This document shows, piece after piece, positions 10,865 to 20,366 of a stretch of DNA of 36,613 nt. Every line of letters starts with the position of its first letter. Position 1 is the first letter of the stretch. Position numbers and translations under genes: made by a program. The notes under the pieces were generated by a model. The model had not been told where the DNA came from. It saw only the letters and a list, made by a program, of their open reading frames with translations, and searched no databases. Origin of the DNA: Alphaproteobacteria bacterium (GTDB lineage Bacteria > Pseudomonadota > Alphaproteobacteria > SP197); assembly GCA_022823765.1 (NCBI GenBank), contig JAJEHK010000024.1:1-36613 (forward strand), in the 5' to 3' direction.

Positions 10865-11857
10865 ATGCTGATCAGGAGTCCGCGCAGATGGGAAATCGCG
10901 GAGAACCAGGTGACGTCCGAAAGCCATTGGCTCGACCGCCGCCGTCTTGTGAAGGCGATCGCTGCCGGACCGGTGCTCGCGGCAGGATGGCCCGCCGTCG
11001 CTCCTGCGGCCTCCGATGTCGTGGAGCTTGCTCGCGAGCAGGCCTCAGGAGACCCCACCAGCGACCTTTATCCCGCTGCACTCAATCCGGGCTTTGCCGA
11101 TGCCGGGCGCGAGGTGACGGTGGAAGAGGAAAATCTCACCTACAACAACTTCTACGAATTCGGCAGTTTCAAGGAGATCTGGCAACGCGCCGCGGACCTG
11201 CCGCGCCGTCCCTGGTCGATCACCTTTGACGGCCTTGTCGAGGAACCCCGGACGATCGACATCGACACCCTGATCCGCTCGTTCAGCCTCGAGGAACGGA
11301 TCTACCGGCATCGCTGCGTGGAAGCGTGGTCCATGGTCGTGCCGTGGACAGGGTTCACCTTGCGCGACCTTGTGGATTTCGCCCGACCGCTCGGTTCGGC
11401 ACGCTATGTCGTCATGCAGACCTTCCATGACCCCGATGTCGCTCCCGGACAGGCGGGGTGGTATCCCTGGCCCTACACGGAGGGTGTTACCATCGAGGAA
11501 GCGGCCAACGACCTCGCCTTCATGGTGACCGGCGCCTACGGACAGCCCATGGCCAACCAGTTCGGCGTGCCGCTGCGCCTCCACCTTCCCTGGAAGTACG
11601 GATTCAAGTCCATCAAGTCCATCGTCAGGGTGTCGTTCACCGAGGAACGGCCGCTGACTTTCTGGGAAGAGGTGGCGGGGAACGAGTACGGGTTCTGGGC
11701 CAACGTCAATCCCGAAGTGCCCCACCGGCGCTGGAGCCAGGCCACGGAACGCGTCCTTGGCACCGGAGAGAGGGTCCCCACCGAGATCTACAACGGCTAC
11801 GGCGCCGAAGTGGCCTCTCTCTACGCCGGTGTTGAGGGAGAAGCCCTCTTCATGTAG
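10865..11857 (+). CDS. msrP: Protein-methionine-sulfoxide reductase catalytic subunit MsrP
   Basis: A 330-aa periplasmic molybdoenzyme (YedY family, sulfite-oxidase fold) that reduces methionine sulfoxide in envelope proteins. A twin-arginine signal is visible (LDRRRLVKAIAAGPVLAAGW, residues 23-42) with a likely cleavage site after APAAS. Mature hallmarks include YNNFYEFG, RPWSI and the molybdenum-ligand cysteine Cys151 in YRHRCVEAWSMVVPW, then GQPMANQFGVPLRLHLPWKYGFKS. Length fits the family. GGAGGGTGAGGC precedes the ATG. The haem-binding membrane partner MsrQ, usually encoded next to msrP, is absent from this window. The gene is convergent with the LysR gene, with only 13 bp between them. 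Confidence 0.93.
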   Translation: MLIRSPRRWEIAENQVTSESHWLDRRRLVKAIAAGPVLAAGWPAVAPAASDVVELAREQASGDPTSDLYPAALNPGFADAGREVTVEEENLTYNNFYEFGSFKEIWQRAADLPRRPWSITFDGLVEEPRTIDIDTLIRSFSLEERIYRHRCVEAWSMVVPWTGFTLRDLVDFARPLGSARYVVMQTFHDPDVAPGQAGWYPWPYTEGVTIEEAANDLAFMVTGAYGQPMANQFGVPLRLHLPWKYGFKSIKSIVRVSFTEERPLTFWEEVAGNEYGFWANVNPEVPHRRWSQATERVLGTGERVPTEIYNGYGAEVASLYAGVEGEALFM

Positions 11858-11870
11858 CCGGTGTCGTGGT

Positions 11871-12761
11871 TCAGGTATGATCCAGGCGAACCTTCTCGAC
11901 GAGGAAGTCACGGAAGGCGGCAATCCGTGCCGATCCCCGCTGTTCATCGGGATAGACGATGTGGGCTGTCAGGGTGGGAAAGGGAGCCTCGATATCGATC
12001 CTGACCTGCCGGTCGGTGCTGCGCAGGACGTAGTCGGGAAGAATGGCGATGCCCAGACCGCTTTCCACGGCGTTGCGCATGCCGAGGACCGAGTTGACGG
12101 TCAGAGCGGGATGGCGCTGGGGCCTGTCGATCCCGAATGAGCGGGGCAGCCATGCCGGATTGACGAGATCCCGCAAGGGCCCGTGGTCATACATGATGAT
12201 GCGGTGTTTCTCGAGATCCTTGAGGGATGCCGGTGTTCCCCATGCCTTGAGATAGTGCGGCGAAGCGTAGAAGTGAAAGCGGATGGTCTTCAGGCGGCGC
12301 TGGATGAGGGACGGTTGCGTCGGGCGGAAAAGGCGGATGCCGACATCCGCTTCCCCCATGGAGAGATCGAGTTCGCCGTCATCAATGATGAGCGATATCG
12401 ATATCTCCGGATAACGGTCCATGAATTCGACGATTTTCGGCATCAGCCAGATCATCGCGAAACCTGTCGTTGCGGTCACCGACAGGTGGCCGGCTGGCCG
12501 GTTCTTGCTGTCGGCGAGCTTGGACTCGACCATGGCGACCTTGCCGAAGACTTCGCGGGCCGTGCCATAGAGCAGGTCTCCCTGTTCGGTCACGAGGAGA
12601 CCGCGGGCGTGCCGGTGAAACAGTTCGACGCCCAGTTCCAGCTCGAGAGCGGCAATCTGACGGCTGATGGCCGACTGGCTCAGATTGAGCTGTCGGCCGG
12701 CCTTGGTGAAACTCCCCGCTTCCGCTACATGGAAGAAGACCCGCAGGCGATCCCAGTCCAT
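11871..12761 (-). CDS. LysR-family transcriptional regulator
   Basis: A 296-aa regulator with an N-terminal winged helix-turn-helix (MDWDRLRVFFHVAEAGSFTKAGRQLNLSQSAISRQIAALE, about 1-60) and a periplasmic-binding-protein-like effector domain (about 90-290, with VGIRLF and GLGIAILPDYV). Length is normal. A GGGGACAGG run immediately precedes ATG 12759-12761. It lies 15 bp downstream of trxB on the same strand, so the two are probably co-transcribed. It is convergent with msrP, so classical divergent-target logic gives no clue to its regulon. Ligand unknown; control of a redox or oxidative-stress function is conjecture from the neighbours. Confidence 0.92.
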   Translation of the reverse strand: MDWDRLRVFFHVAEAGSFTKAGRQLNLSQSAISRQIAALELELGVELFHRHARGLLVTEQGDLLYGTAREVFGKVAMVESKLADSKNRPAGHLSVTATTGFAMIWLMPKIVEFMDRYPEISISLIIDDGELDLSMGEADVGIRLFRPTQPSLIQRRLKTIRFHFYASPHYLKAWGTPASLKDLEKHRIIMYDHGPLRDLVNPAWLPRSFGIDRPQRHPALTVNSVLGMRNAVESGLGIAILPDYVLRSTDRQVRIDIEAPFPTLTAHIVYPDEQRGSARIAAFRDFLVEKVRLDHT

Positions 12762-12776
12762 CCTGTCCCCATCTGC

Positions 12777-13745
12777 CTATTCGGCAGCCTCTCGGTGGTC
12801 AGCCTCCATGTGGGCGAGGTACTTGTCCGCCTCCAGGGCTGCCATGCAGCCGGTACCGGCTGCCGTGACCGCCTGGCGGTACACCTTGTCCTGGACATCC
12901 CCGGCGGCAAAAACTCCAGAAATGGCCGTTGCCGTGCTGTCAGGCGCCGTCACGAGATAGCCCTCGTCATCCATGTCGAGGAGTCCGGCGAAAATCGCGG
13001 TATTGGGCCGGTGGCCGATGGCGATGAAGACCCCGTCAAGCACGAGGTCGCGTTCCTCTCCTGTGGCGACGTTCCTCACCCTGGCGCCGGTCACGCCAGG
13101 CGGTTCGCTGGTGCCCAGAACCTCGCTCAGTACGGTGTCCCACAGGATCTCGATGCGTGGATGGCGGAACAGACGTTCCTGCAGGATACGCTCGGCGCGC
13201 AGTTCATCACGCCGGTGGATCAGTCGCACCCGGGCGGCCAGCTGGGCAAGAAAGAGCGCCTCTTCGACAGCGGTGTTGCCGCCACCGACGACGCACACTT
13301 CCTTTTCCCTGAAGAAGAAGCCATCGCAGGTGGCACAGGCCGAGACCCCGAAGCCCTGAAACCGCGCCTCGCTCTCGATGCCCAGCCACTTCGCCTCGGC
13401 GCCGGTGGCAATGATGACCGCATCTGCGGTACGGACATCCCCGGAGTCGCCCGTGATCACGAAGGGGCGGCGGGAGAAATCGACCTCGGCCACCAGGTCA
13501 TAAACCATTGTGGTGCCCACAGTGCGGGCCTGGTCGGTCATCTGCTCCATCAGCCAGGGTCCCTGCACGACATCCGCAAATCCCGGATAGTTCTCGACAT
13601 CCGTGGTGATCGTCATCTGCCCGCCGGGCTGAATTCCGTGAAGCAGGACCGGTTCGAGACCGGCGCGGGCCGCGTAGATGGCGGCGGTCAGGCCGGCAGG
13701 GCCCGAACCCATGATGAGGACCCTGGCATGCTGGCGTTCGGGCAT
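12777..13745 (-). CDS. trxB: Thioredoxin-disulfide reductase
   Basis: A 322-aa cytoplasmic flavoenzyme that uses NADPH to reduce thioredoxin. It shows an FAD-binding GSGPAGLTAAIYAARAGL (13-30), GGQMTITTDVENYPGF, the redox-active CATC (Cys137/Cys140), an NADPH-binding VVGGGNTAVEEALFLAQ and the C-terminal FAD motif GVFAAGDVQDKVYRQAVTAA. The track ORF begins 24 codons earlier, but MPERQHARVLIMGSGPAG is the family N-terminus and a GGATGGAA run lies upstream of ATG 13743-13745. It is followed by the LysR gene and is divergent from hspQ. Confidence 0.95.
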   Translation of the reverse strand: MPERQHARVLIMGSGPAGLTAAIYAARAGLEPVLLHGIQPGGQMTITTDVENYPGFADVVQGPWLMEQMTDQARTVGTTMVYDLVAEVDFSRRPFVITGDSGDVRTADAVIIATGAEAKWLGIESEARFQGFGVSACATCDGFFFREKEVCVVGGGNTAVEEALFLAQLAARVRLIHRRDELRAERILQERLFRHPRIEILWDTVLSEVLGTSEPPGVTGARVRNVATGEERDLVLDGVFIAIGHRPNTAIFAGLLDMDDEGYLVTAPDSTATAISGVFAAGDVQDKVYRQAVTAAGTGCMAALEADKYLAHMEADHREAAE

Positions 13746-13876
13746 GGCGTTCCATCCGGGAATCGCGATCACCGACAATCTAGTGAAGGGCGCCGTGGCA
13801 CGAAAGACATGAGGCAAAGATTGGGGTGGACAGTCTCATCCACCCTCTTGCCACGCACGCTGCGAGCGACAATAGT

Positions 13877-14236
13877 ATGTTCATGGACGATCCAGACGCC
13901 AAAGACGAAGGCTTCCGCAGGGCGCGGTTCTGCATCGGTGATGTCGTCAGGCACCGGCACTATCCGTTTCGCGGTGTGATCTACGATGTCGACCCGGTCT
14001 ATGCCAACACCGAGGAATGGTGGCTCTCCATTCCCGAGGACGTGCGCCCCTCCAAGGATCAACCGTTCTACCACCTGCTGGCCGAGAACGAGGAATCCAC
14101 GTACGTCGCCTACGTTTCGGAGCAGAACCTGGTGACGGACGAGAGCGGTCTGCCGGTGTCACACCCCCATGTGTCGCTGATGTTCGCCGGTCCTAAGGAC
14201 GGCCGCTACATTCCGACGGCGATCCAGGCAAACTGA
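13877..14236 (+). CDS. hspQ: Heat shock protein HspQ (YccV-like)
   Basis: A 119-aa small protein. The core ARFCIGDVVRHRHYPFRGVIYDVDPVYANTEEWW...FYHLLAENEESTYVAYVSEQNLV matches HspQ (hemimethylated-DNA-binding YccV fold), a heat-shock protein linked to Lon-dependent proteolysis in enterobacteria. The track ORF opens at GTG 13826, but the first 17 codons look non-homologous. ATG 13877 or ATG 13883 is more likely. CAATAG lies directly before 13877, with TTGCCA 16 bp upstream of it. If that pair is the promoter, the transcript would begin near 13883 and be leaderless. I saw no clear sigma-32 site. The 3' end overlaps the convergent ELM1-like gene by 44 bp. Confidence 0.85.
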   Translation: MFMDDPDAKDEGFRRARFCIGDVVRHRHYPFRGVIYDVDPVYANTEEWWLSIPEDVRPSKDQPFYHLLAENEESTYVAYVSEQNLVTDESGLPVSHPHVSLMFAGPKDGRYIPTAIQAN

Positions 14237-15182
14237 GTCGATCCCCAAGGCGATCCCTGACCCTTTGCGCCACCCAGGTGGCGTCATCAAGCACCACGGG
14301 CTTCCAGGCGGGATCGAGTGTGCCTTCGAACTTTCTGGCGTGCCCACCGTGTTTCAGAGCTTCGTGAAACCGGGAGAACTTTGCCGAACCTCCCGGCAGG
14401 CCGGCGATGAACACCGGCTTGCCGCTGATGCAGGCTTCCGTGGCCATGTTCACGGAATCTGACGTCACGATGATGGAGTCGGCCAGACCGAGCCAGCCTT
14501 CGTAGGGATTGCTGTCCCCGCCTTGCCAGATGACGGAGCGCGCCGGATCGAGTTCCTTCATCAGGGCGTCGGCGGCTTGCGGCGGGGTGCGCCGCGAGAC
14601 GGTGACCATGAGGCCGCCCTCGAGCGCGCCAAGTTGCCGGCCAAGGTCACGGGCATCGGCTTGCGTGAACCGGTAGACGCGGTTGGGGCCGCCGATGGCG
14701 GCAAAGGTCAAAGGCCGCGGAAGGTGAGCAACCTCTCCCTCGTGGCGGCAGGCCGCCTCGTCGAGGGCGCGCCGCGTCAGGCCGTGCAGCGAGCCGGTCG
14801 TGGCGATGACGTTGGCGCCCGTGACCCCGTCATGACGGGGTGCAATGACGAGGTCGAAACTGGCCGGGTTGATGGTGGGGTTCTGGATCTGGATCGTGAC
14901 TGTGCGGCCGCCGGTCCTCCGGCGGATGGCGGCCGTCGGTGCCACGGACTTGCGGCCGCTGGCGATCACCAGATGAGGCCAGGGAGGGGCAAGCCGGTCA
15001 CCTCTGGGCGACAGCGCAGACAGTGGTGAAGGCCAGAACGCAGGAGGAAGTGCTCGCCAGGGATGGCGGATGACGACCGTCCGGTGGCTTGGCTCAAGTC
15101 CCAGTCGTGTGGCAAGTCCGTTGCACTGGCGCACCAGGCCGGCAGCGCCGTCGGTCACGATCCAGGAACGCAAGGAATTCAC
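14193..15182 (-). CDS. ELM1-like (DUF1022) protein, putative nucleoside-diphosphate-sugar-type glycosyltransferase fold
   Basis: A 329-aa protein of the mitochondrial-fission ELM1/DUF1022 family, common in alphaproteobacteria. Signs are the opening [30 protein letters not shown]-like [60 protein letters not shown] and [23 protein letters not shown]. The later segments resemble GT-B glycosyltransferases, so a role in envelope glycoconjugates is a common guess; the bacterial function is unknown. The track ORF runs back into carB. The GTG at 15180-15182 overlaps the carB stop as GTGA and gives the family N-terminus, implying translational coupling to carB. The C-terminal 14 codons and the stop overlap hspQ on the other strand. 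Confidence 0.85.
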   Translation of the reverse strand: MNSLRSWIVTDGAAGLVRQCNGLATRLGLEPSHRTVVIRHPWRALPPAFWPSPLSALSPRGDRLAPPWPHLVIASGRKSVAPTAAIRRRTGGRTVTIQIQNPTINPASFDLVIAPRHDGVTGANVIATTGSLHGLTRRALDEAACRHEGEVAHLPRPLTFAAIGGPNRVYRFTQADARDLGRQLGALEGGLMVTVSRRTPPQAADALMKELDPARSVIWQGGDSNPYEGWLGLADSIIVTSDSVNMATEACISGKPVFIAGLPGGSAKFSRFHEALKHGGHARKFEGTLDPAWKPVVLDDATWVAQRVRDRLGDRLSLPGSPSECSGRP

Positions 15183-18100
15183 AAAGCGCTTCCGGAGTAG
15201 GACTGCAGGGGCTTCACGTCGAGACCGCCGGCCTTGAGAGCGGCAATGGCCTCGATCACCGCTCGGGCTCCGGGAATGGTCGTGACATATGGCACCTTCT
15301 TCATCAGTGCCGTGCGCCGCAGGCTGAAACTGTCGGTGATCGACTTGGAGCCTTCGGTGGTATTGATCAGAAGATCGATGCTGTCGTTCTTGATGGCATC
15401 GACGATGTGTGGTGACCCCTGGAGGACCTTGTTGATGCACTCGACATCGAGGCCGGCCGCCGTCATTTCGCGCGCGGTGCCACGGGTCGCGACGAGTCGA
15501 AATCCCATGTCGGCGAGCCGCCTGCCCAGTGAGACGGCGTGCGGCTTGTCGCGATCGCGCACCGAGATGAAGACGCAACCCTTGCAGGGAAGGGCGCCAC
15601 CGGCCGCCAGTTGTGCCTTGGCAAATGCGTGTCCGAAATCGCCATCGAGACCCATCACTTCGCCGGTGGACTTCATCTCAGGGCCCAGAATGACATCCAC
15701 CCCGGGAAAACGGGTGAAGGGAAACACCGCTTCCTTGATGGCGATGTGGGTGACTTCGGGAGGGCTGAGACGGAAAGCGCCAAGGGCCTCTCCTGCCATG
15801 ATCCTCGCCGCGATCTTCGCTATCGGGACGCCGATGGCCTTGGCGACAAAGGGAACCGTGCGGCTGGCGCGGGGATTGACCTCCAGAACGAGGATTCTGC
15901 CGTCCTTCACCGCGAACTGGATGTTGATCAGTCCCACGGTGCCCAGTTCCAGGGCCAGAGCCCTGGTCTGCTGCGCCAGGCCTTCGATGATGTCGCCTCC
16001 CAGGGAGTAGGGAGGAAGAGAACACGCCGAGTCCCCTGAATGGACCCCGGCCTCCTCGATATGTTCCATGATCCCTGCAACGAAGACATCCCTGCCGTCC
16101 GACAGCGCATCGACATCCACCTCGACGGCATCCTGGAGAAAGCGATCGACGAGAATGGGATGATCTCCCGATACGGAGACCGAGCGTTCCACGTAGACTG
16201 CAAGGGCATCATCGTCATGGACGATTTCCATGGCCCTGCCACCCAGCACGTAGCTCGGCCGTACGACAACGGGATAGCCGATGCGCCCGGTGATCCGCAG
16301 GGCTTCTTCGAGCGACCGGCAGGTTCCGTTGGCCGGCTGTCTGAGATCCAGATCGTGAAGCAGGGACTGGAAGCGCTCGCGGTCCTCCGCCCGGTCAATG
16401 GCATCGGGCGAGGTGCCGATGATGGGGATGTTCTCTTCCTCGAGTGCCCGCGCCAGGCCGAGAGGCGTCTGGCCACCGAATTGCACGATGACGCCGATCA
16501 GAGTCCCCTTCGCCATTTCGGTTCGGGCGATCGCCACGACGTCCTCGACGGTCAGCGGTTCGAAGTAGAGGCGGTCCGACGTGTCGTAGTCCGTCGACAC
16601 GGTCTCGGGATTGCAGTTGACCATGATGGTCTCGACCCCTGCTTCCTTCAGGCCATAGCACGCGTGGACGCAGCAATAGTCGAACTCGATTCCCTGTCCG
16701 ATCCGGTTGGGACCGCCACCAAGGATGATGACCTTCCTGGCATCGCTGACGTCCGACTCGTCTTCCGCGGGGATAATGCCGTCGCCTTCGTAGCAGCCGT
16801 ACATGTAGGAGGTGCTCGCCGGAAACTCGGCAGCACAGGTATCGATTCTCTTGAACACCGGAGTCACGGCGAGACGTTCCCGTCTCGTCCTGACGCAACG
16901 TTCCGTCACCCCGGCGAGCGACGCCAGCCGGCGATCCGAGAATCCGAGTTTCTTGATCTCGAGGAGACCCCGCGCGTCTTCGGGAAGGCCGTTCCTTGCC
17001 ACCGCTTCCTCGACCTCGACGATGCGGCGGATCTGGCCGAGGAACCAGGGGTCATAGCGGGTGATATCGTGAATGGCGTCATCATCGAGACCCCGACGCA
17101 TCGCTTCGGCGATGGCGAGCAGACGGTCGGGCGAAGGACGTGCCAGACGGGCAACGATGCCGTCCTTCGAGTTGTCATCGAAGGTGACCGGATCGAGTCC
17201 CGTCAGTCCCGTTTCCATGGAGCGCAGTGCCTTTTGCAGGGCTTCCGCAAAGGATCGGCCGATTGCCATCACCTCGCCAACGGACTTCATGGACGTGGTG
17301 AGTTCAGCCTGAGTCCCCGGAAACTTCTCGAAGGTGAAGCGCGGCATCTTGACGACGCAGTAGTCGATGGTCGGCTCGAAGCTCGCCGGCGTCACCCGGG
17401 TGATGTCGTTGCGGACCTCGTCGAGGGTGTAGCCGACGGCGAGTTTGGCGGCGACCTTGGCAATGGGAAAGCCGGTCGCCTTTGAAGCCAGCGCCGATGA
17501 ACGCGACACGCGCGGATTCATTTCCACCACGACCATGCGGCCATCAGAGGGGTTGATGGCGAACTGGACGTTGGAACCGCCGGTGTCGACGCCGATCTCC
17601 CGCAGCACGGCGATCGACGCATCGCGCATGATCTGGAATTCCTTGTCGGTCAGCGTCAGCGTCGGCGCCACTGTCACGCTGTCGCCTGTGTGGATTCCCA
17701 TCGGATCGATGTTCTCGATGGAGCACACGATAATGCAATTGTCGGCGCGGTCGCGCACGACCTCCATCTCGTACTCCTTCCAGCCGAGGATCGACTCTTC
17801 GATCAGAACCTCGCTGGTCGGACTCGCCTCGAGCCCCCGGCGGACGATGTCCGAGAACTCCTCGCGGTTGTAGGCAATGCCACCGCCTGTGCCGCCCAGC
17901 GTGAAGCTCGGGCGGATGATGGCCGGCAGACCGATGTCCTCGAGGGCCTCGCAGGCTTGATCGAGCGAGTGGGCGAGGACACTGCGGGCGCATTCCAGGC
18001 CGATGCGGTTCATCGCGTCGCGGAAGAGTTCCCGGTCCTCGGCCTTGTCGATCGCCTCCCTGGAGGCGCCGATCAGCTCCGTGCCACAGGCATCGAGGAC

Positions 18101-18418
18101 GCCCATGCGGGCGAGACTCAGCGCCGTGTTGAGGGCCGTCTGTCCCCCCATCGTCGGCAACAGTGCATCGGGGCGTTCCCTCTCGATGATCCGGGCGACG
18201 ATCTCCGGGGTTACCGGTTCGACGTAGGTGGCGTCCGCCATGGCGGGGTCGGTCATGATGGTCGCCGGATTCGAATTGACCAGAATGATGCGGTATCCCT
18301 CGTCCTTGAGGGCCTTGACTGCCTGCGTGCCCGAGTAATCGAACTCGCACGCCTGGCCGATGATGATCGGTCCGGCGCCGATGATCAGGATCGATTCAAT
18401 GTCAGTGCGCGCCGGCAT
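15179..18418 (-). CDS. carB: Carbamoyl-phosphate synthase large subunit
   Basis: A 1079-aa enzyme making carbamoyl phosphate from bicarbonate, ammonia (tunnelled from CarA) and two ATP, feeding arginine and pyrimidine synthesis. The two homologous ATP-grasp halves are clear: [22 protein letters not shown] at the start and [22 protein letters not shown] in the second half, each followed by its own ATP-grasp motifs ([15 protein letters not shown] and [13 protein letters not shown]). A C-terminal MGS-like allosteric domain covers about 940-1079. Full length. The start is ATG 18416-18418 with GAAGAG just upstream. It lies 113 bp after carA, on the same strand, and its stop overlaps the next gene's start. 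Confidence 0.97.
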   Translation of the reverse strand: MPARTDIESILIIGAGPIIIGQACEFDYSGTQAVKALKDEGYRIILVNSNPATIMTDPAMADATYVEPVTPEIVARIIERERPDALLPTMGGQTALNTALSLARMGVLDACGTELIGASREAIDKAEDRELFRDAMNRIGLECARSVLAHSLDQACEALEDIGLPAIIRPSFTLGGTGGGIAYNREEFSDIVRRGLEASPTSEVLIEESILGWKEYEMEVVRDRADNCIIVCSIENIDPMGIHTGDSVTVAPTLTLTDKEFQIMRDASIAVLREIGVDTGGSNVQFAINPSDGRMVVVEMNPRVSRSSALASKATGFPIAKVAAKLAVGYTLDEVRNDITRVTPASFEPTIDYCVVKMPRFTFEKFPGTQAELTTSMKSVGEVMAIGRSFAEALQKALRSMETGLTGLDPVTFDDNSKDGIVARLARPSPDRLLAIAEAMRRGLDDDAIHDITRYDPWFLGQIRRIVEVEEAVARNGLPEDARGLLEIKKLGFSDRRLASLAGVTERCVRTRRERLAVTPVFKRIDTCAAEFPASTSYMYGCYEGDGIIPAEDESDVSDARKVIILGGGPNRIGQGIEFDYCCVHACYGLKEAGVETIMVNCNPETVSTDYDTSDRLYFEPLTVEDVVAIARTEMAKGTLIGVIVQFGGQTPLGLARALEEENIPIIGTSPDAIDRAEDRERFQSLLHDLDLRQPANGTCRSLEEALRITGRIGYPVVVRPSYVLGGRAMEIVHDDDALAVYVERSVSVSGDHPILVDRFLQDAVEVDVDALSDGRDVFVAGIMEHIEEAGVHSGDSACSLPPYSLGGDIIEGLAQQTRALALELGTVGLINIQFAVKDGRILVLEVNPRASRTVPFVAKAIGVPIAKIAARIMAGEALGAFRLSPPEVTHIAIKEAVFPFTRFPGVDVILGPEMKSTGEVMGLDGDFGHAFAKAQLAAGGALPCKGCVFISVRDRDKPHAVSLGRRLADMGFRLVATRGTAREMTAAGLDVECINKVLQGSPHIVDAIKNDSIDLLINTTEGSKSITDSFSLRRTALMKKVPYVTTIPGARAVIEAIAALKAGGLDVKPLQSYSGSAL

Positions 18419-18531
18419 GGCTCTTCATGATCACCGGGGCGTGGTCACTCAAGGCAGCGCCCGCGTGGTGCCGTGATCCCGGTGCTGACCGGTTCGCACA
18501 GGTGCAGGCGATGGCAGCCTTGTCAATGCTG

Positions 18532-19686
18532 TCAGGCATGGTCTTCCATGGCCTGGATGAAGTCCTGGAAGAGGTAGCGGCTGTCCTGTGGTCCGGGACT
18601 CGCTTCGGGATGGTACTGGACGGAAAAGACGGGTCTTCTGCTGATCCTGAAACCGGCCAGGGTGCCGTCGAAGAGCGACACGTGGGTGATCACGGCATTG
18701 CCGGGAAGACTGTCGGGGTCAACGACAAATCCGTGGTTCTGGCAGGTGATCTCCACCCTTCCGGTTTCCAGGTTTCTCACAGGGTGGTTGGCACCGCGAT
18801 GGCCGTTCACCATCTTCAGCGTCCTCGCACCCAGCGCCAGCGCCAGCAACTGGTGGCCCAGACAGATTCCGAAGACCGGTTTTCCCGTTTCCAGGAGGTC
18901 GCGGATCACCGGCACCGCCCATGTGCCGGTGGCGGCGGGATCGCCGGGCCCGTTGGAGAGAAAGATGCCATCGGGATGATGACGCATGATATCGCCAATG
19001 CCCGATGTTGCCGGCACGACCGTTACCCGGCAGCCCAGGGAGACAAGATGACGCAGGATGTTCCGCTTGACCCCGTAGTCCACGGCGACGACATGGCGAC
19101 GAGGCGACGGTGCCGGAGCATGGCCACACTGCAACGACCAGGTGCCCTCGGTCCAGGTGTAGGTCTGCCGGCAGGTGACTTCGCTGGCGAGATCCATGCC
19201 TTCGAGTCCCGGCCAGGCAGCGAGTTCGCCGGCAAGCCCCGGGCAATCGATGGCGCCGTGATCGATGCCGGCCGTCTGGAACCCGCGGGATCGCACCAGC
19301 CGGGTAAGGCGGCGCGTGTCGACTCCGGTAATGCCGACGAGATTGTTGGCGCGCAGCCAACCGTCAAAGTGTCCGCTGGCGCGAAAATTCGAGGGATCGG
19401 TGATCGCATCGCGGACAACGATGCCGCGGGCTACCGGTGTCTGGGCCTCGATATCCTCGGCGTTGGCGCCGGTGTTGCCGATATGGGGGAAGGTGAAGGT
19501 GATGATCTGTCCGGCATACGAGGGATCCGTCACGATCTCCTGATAGCCGGTCATTGCGGTGTTGAAGCACAGTTCGCCGATGGCACGCCCGGTGGCGCCG
19601 ATTCCGTGACCCCAGAACACCGAGCCATCCGCGAGCATGATGCACGCCGTGGCCCACGGCGGCGGCTGTGAAACGGATGCGGACAT
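18532..19686 (-). CDS. carA: Carbamoyl-phosphate synthase small subunit (glutamine amidotransferase)
   Basis: A 384-aa subunit that hydrolyses glutamine and passes ammonia to CarB. The N-terminal CPSase domain (ADGSVFWGHGIGA, GELCFNTAMTGYQEI, ITGVDTRRLTR) is followed by a class I amidotransferase domain with the nucleophile Cys275 in VFGICLGHQLLALALG and the His-Glu pair in QYHPEASPGPQDS. Full length. ATG 19684-19686 has little Shine-Dalgarno signal, but there is no better start. A well-formed promoter lies 30-58 bp upstream. It heads a carA-carB-ELM1-like unit and is divergent from the yqeY-dnaG-rpoD block. Confidence 0.97.
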   Translation of the reverse strand: MSASVSQPPPWATACIMLADGSVFWGHGIGATGRAIGELCFNTAMTGYQEIVTDPSYAGQIITFTFPHIGNTGANAEDIEAQTPVARGIVVRDAITDPSNFRASGHFDGWLRANNLVGITGVDTRRLTRLVRSRGFQTAGIDHGAIDCPGLAGELAAWPGLEGMDLASEVTCRQTYTWTEGTWSLQCGHAPAPSPRRHVVAVDYGVKRNILRHLVSLGCRVTVVPATSGIGDIMRHHPDGIFLSNGPGDPAATGTWAVPVIRDLLETGKPVFGICLGHQLLALALGARTLKMVNGHRGANHPVRNLETGRVEITCQNHGFVVDPDSLPGNAVITHVSLFDGTLAGFRISRRPVFSVQYHPEASPGPQDSRYLFQDFIQAMEDHA

Positions 19687-19715
19687 GGAGGCCGGCCAAG
19701 GAGTGACGTTGCCGG

Positions 19716-19744
19716 ACTATAGGGACGCGGAGTGACGGGGTCAA
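19716..19744 (-). promoter_or_regulatory. Sigma-70-type promoter for carAB
   Basis: Read on the reverse strand, TTGACC (-35; five of six consensus bases), a 17-bp spacer and TATAGT (-10; five of six) stand 30-58 bp upstream of the carA start. The predicted transcript would begin near 19709. This is the best-formed promoter seen in the window. No PyrR, ArgR or attenuator structure is evident in the short leader. Confidence 0.7.
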
Positions 19745-19896
19745 GCGTCCGTGGGGGAAGAAACGTCACATTATCATGCCGTTGGAATCTATCCACCGAA
19801 GTCGAATGCGGACCGTGCGAGGGAAACGACTCGCCTTTGGCGGCGATCTGATGTAAGGCTCCGCGACGTTGCAACCAGGTGATCAAGATCAGCGCG

Positions 19897-20355
19897 ATGT
19901 CCATCAGGCAGCAGATCACGGGGGCCCTCAAACAGGCAGTCAAGACCCAGGACCGGATCGCGACGTCGACGTTGAGACTCGTCATCGCCGCCCTCAAGGA
20001 TCACGAGATCGCTTCACGCGCCAACGGTGTCAACCAGATGGTGAGTGACGAGCAGGCGATCGGCATTCTTGCCAAGATGGTGCGCCAGAGGCGGGAGGCC
20101 GCCGAGCAGTTCCGCCAGGGAAACCGGACAGACCTGGCTGACCGGGAAGAGGCGGAAGTCTCCATCATCACACGTTTCATGCCGCACCCGATGAATCCGG
20201 AAGAACTGGCACGTTGCGTTGATGCCGCCATAGTCGAGTGCGATGCCGTCAGCCTCAAGGACATGGGCCGGGTCATGGCCTTGCTCAAGAGGTCCTATCC
20301 CGGGCGTTTCGATGGCGCTGCCGCAAGTGCCCTCGTCAGGAAACGGCTCGGCTGA
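19897..20355 (+). CDS. GatB/YqeY domain-containing protein
   Basis: A 152-aa protein of the YqeY family: MSIRQQITGALKQAVKTQDRIATSTLRLVIAALKDHEI, then SDEQAIGILAKMVRQRREAAEQFRQGNR and the end KDMGRVMALLKRSYPGRFDGAAASALVRKRL. YqeY shares the tRNA-binding tail domain of the GatB subunit of Asp/Glu-tRNA amidotransferase; its own function is not established. It habitually precedes dnaG in alphaproteobacteria. ATG 19897 is chosen from the family N-terminus; the track's GTG 19879 adds six unlikely residues. Neither start has a strong ribosome site. The stop is 11 bp before dnaG. Confidence 0.9.
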   Translation: MSIRQQITGALKQAVKTQDRIATSTLRLVIAALKDHEIASRANGVNQMVSDEQAIGILAKMVRQRREAAEQFRQGNRTDLADREEAEVSIITRFMPHPMNPEELARCVDAAIVECDAVSLKDMGRVMALLKRSYPGRFDGAAASALVRKRLG

Positions 20356-20360
20356 GGAGG
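20354..20360 (+). promoter_or_regulatory. Shine-Dalgarno site deciding the dnaG start
   Basis: GAGGAGG sits six bases before the GTG at 20367 and overlaps the yqeY stop. It supports the GTG over the upstream start in the ORF track, which lies far inside yqeY. Confidence 0.75.
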
Positions 20361-20366
20361 GCCAAG

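Noticed and set aside
12183-13979. 598-aa forward ORF crossing lysR and trxB
   Set aside because: It spans two well-supported reverse genes and has no domain; a high-GC artefact.
16040-17485. 481-aa forward ORF opposite carB
   Set aside because: Mirror frame of carB.
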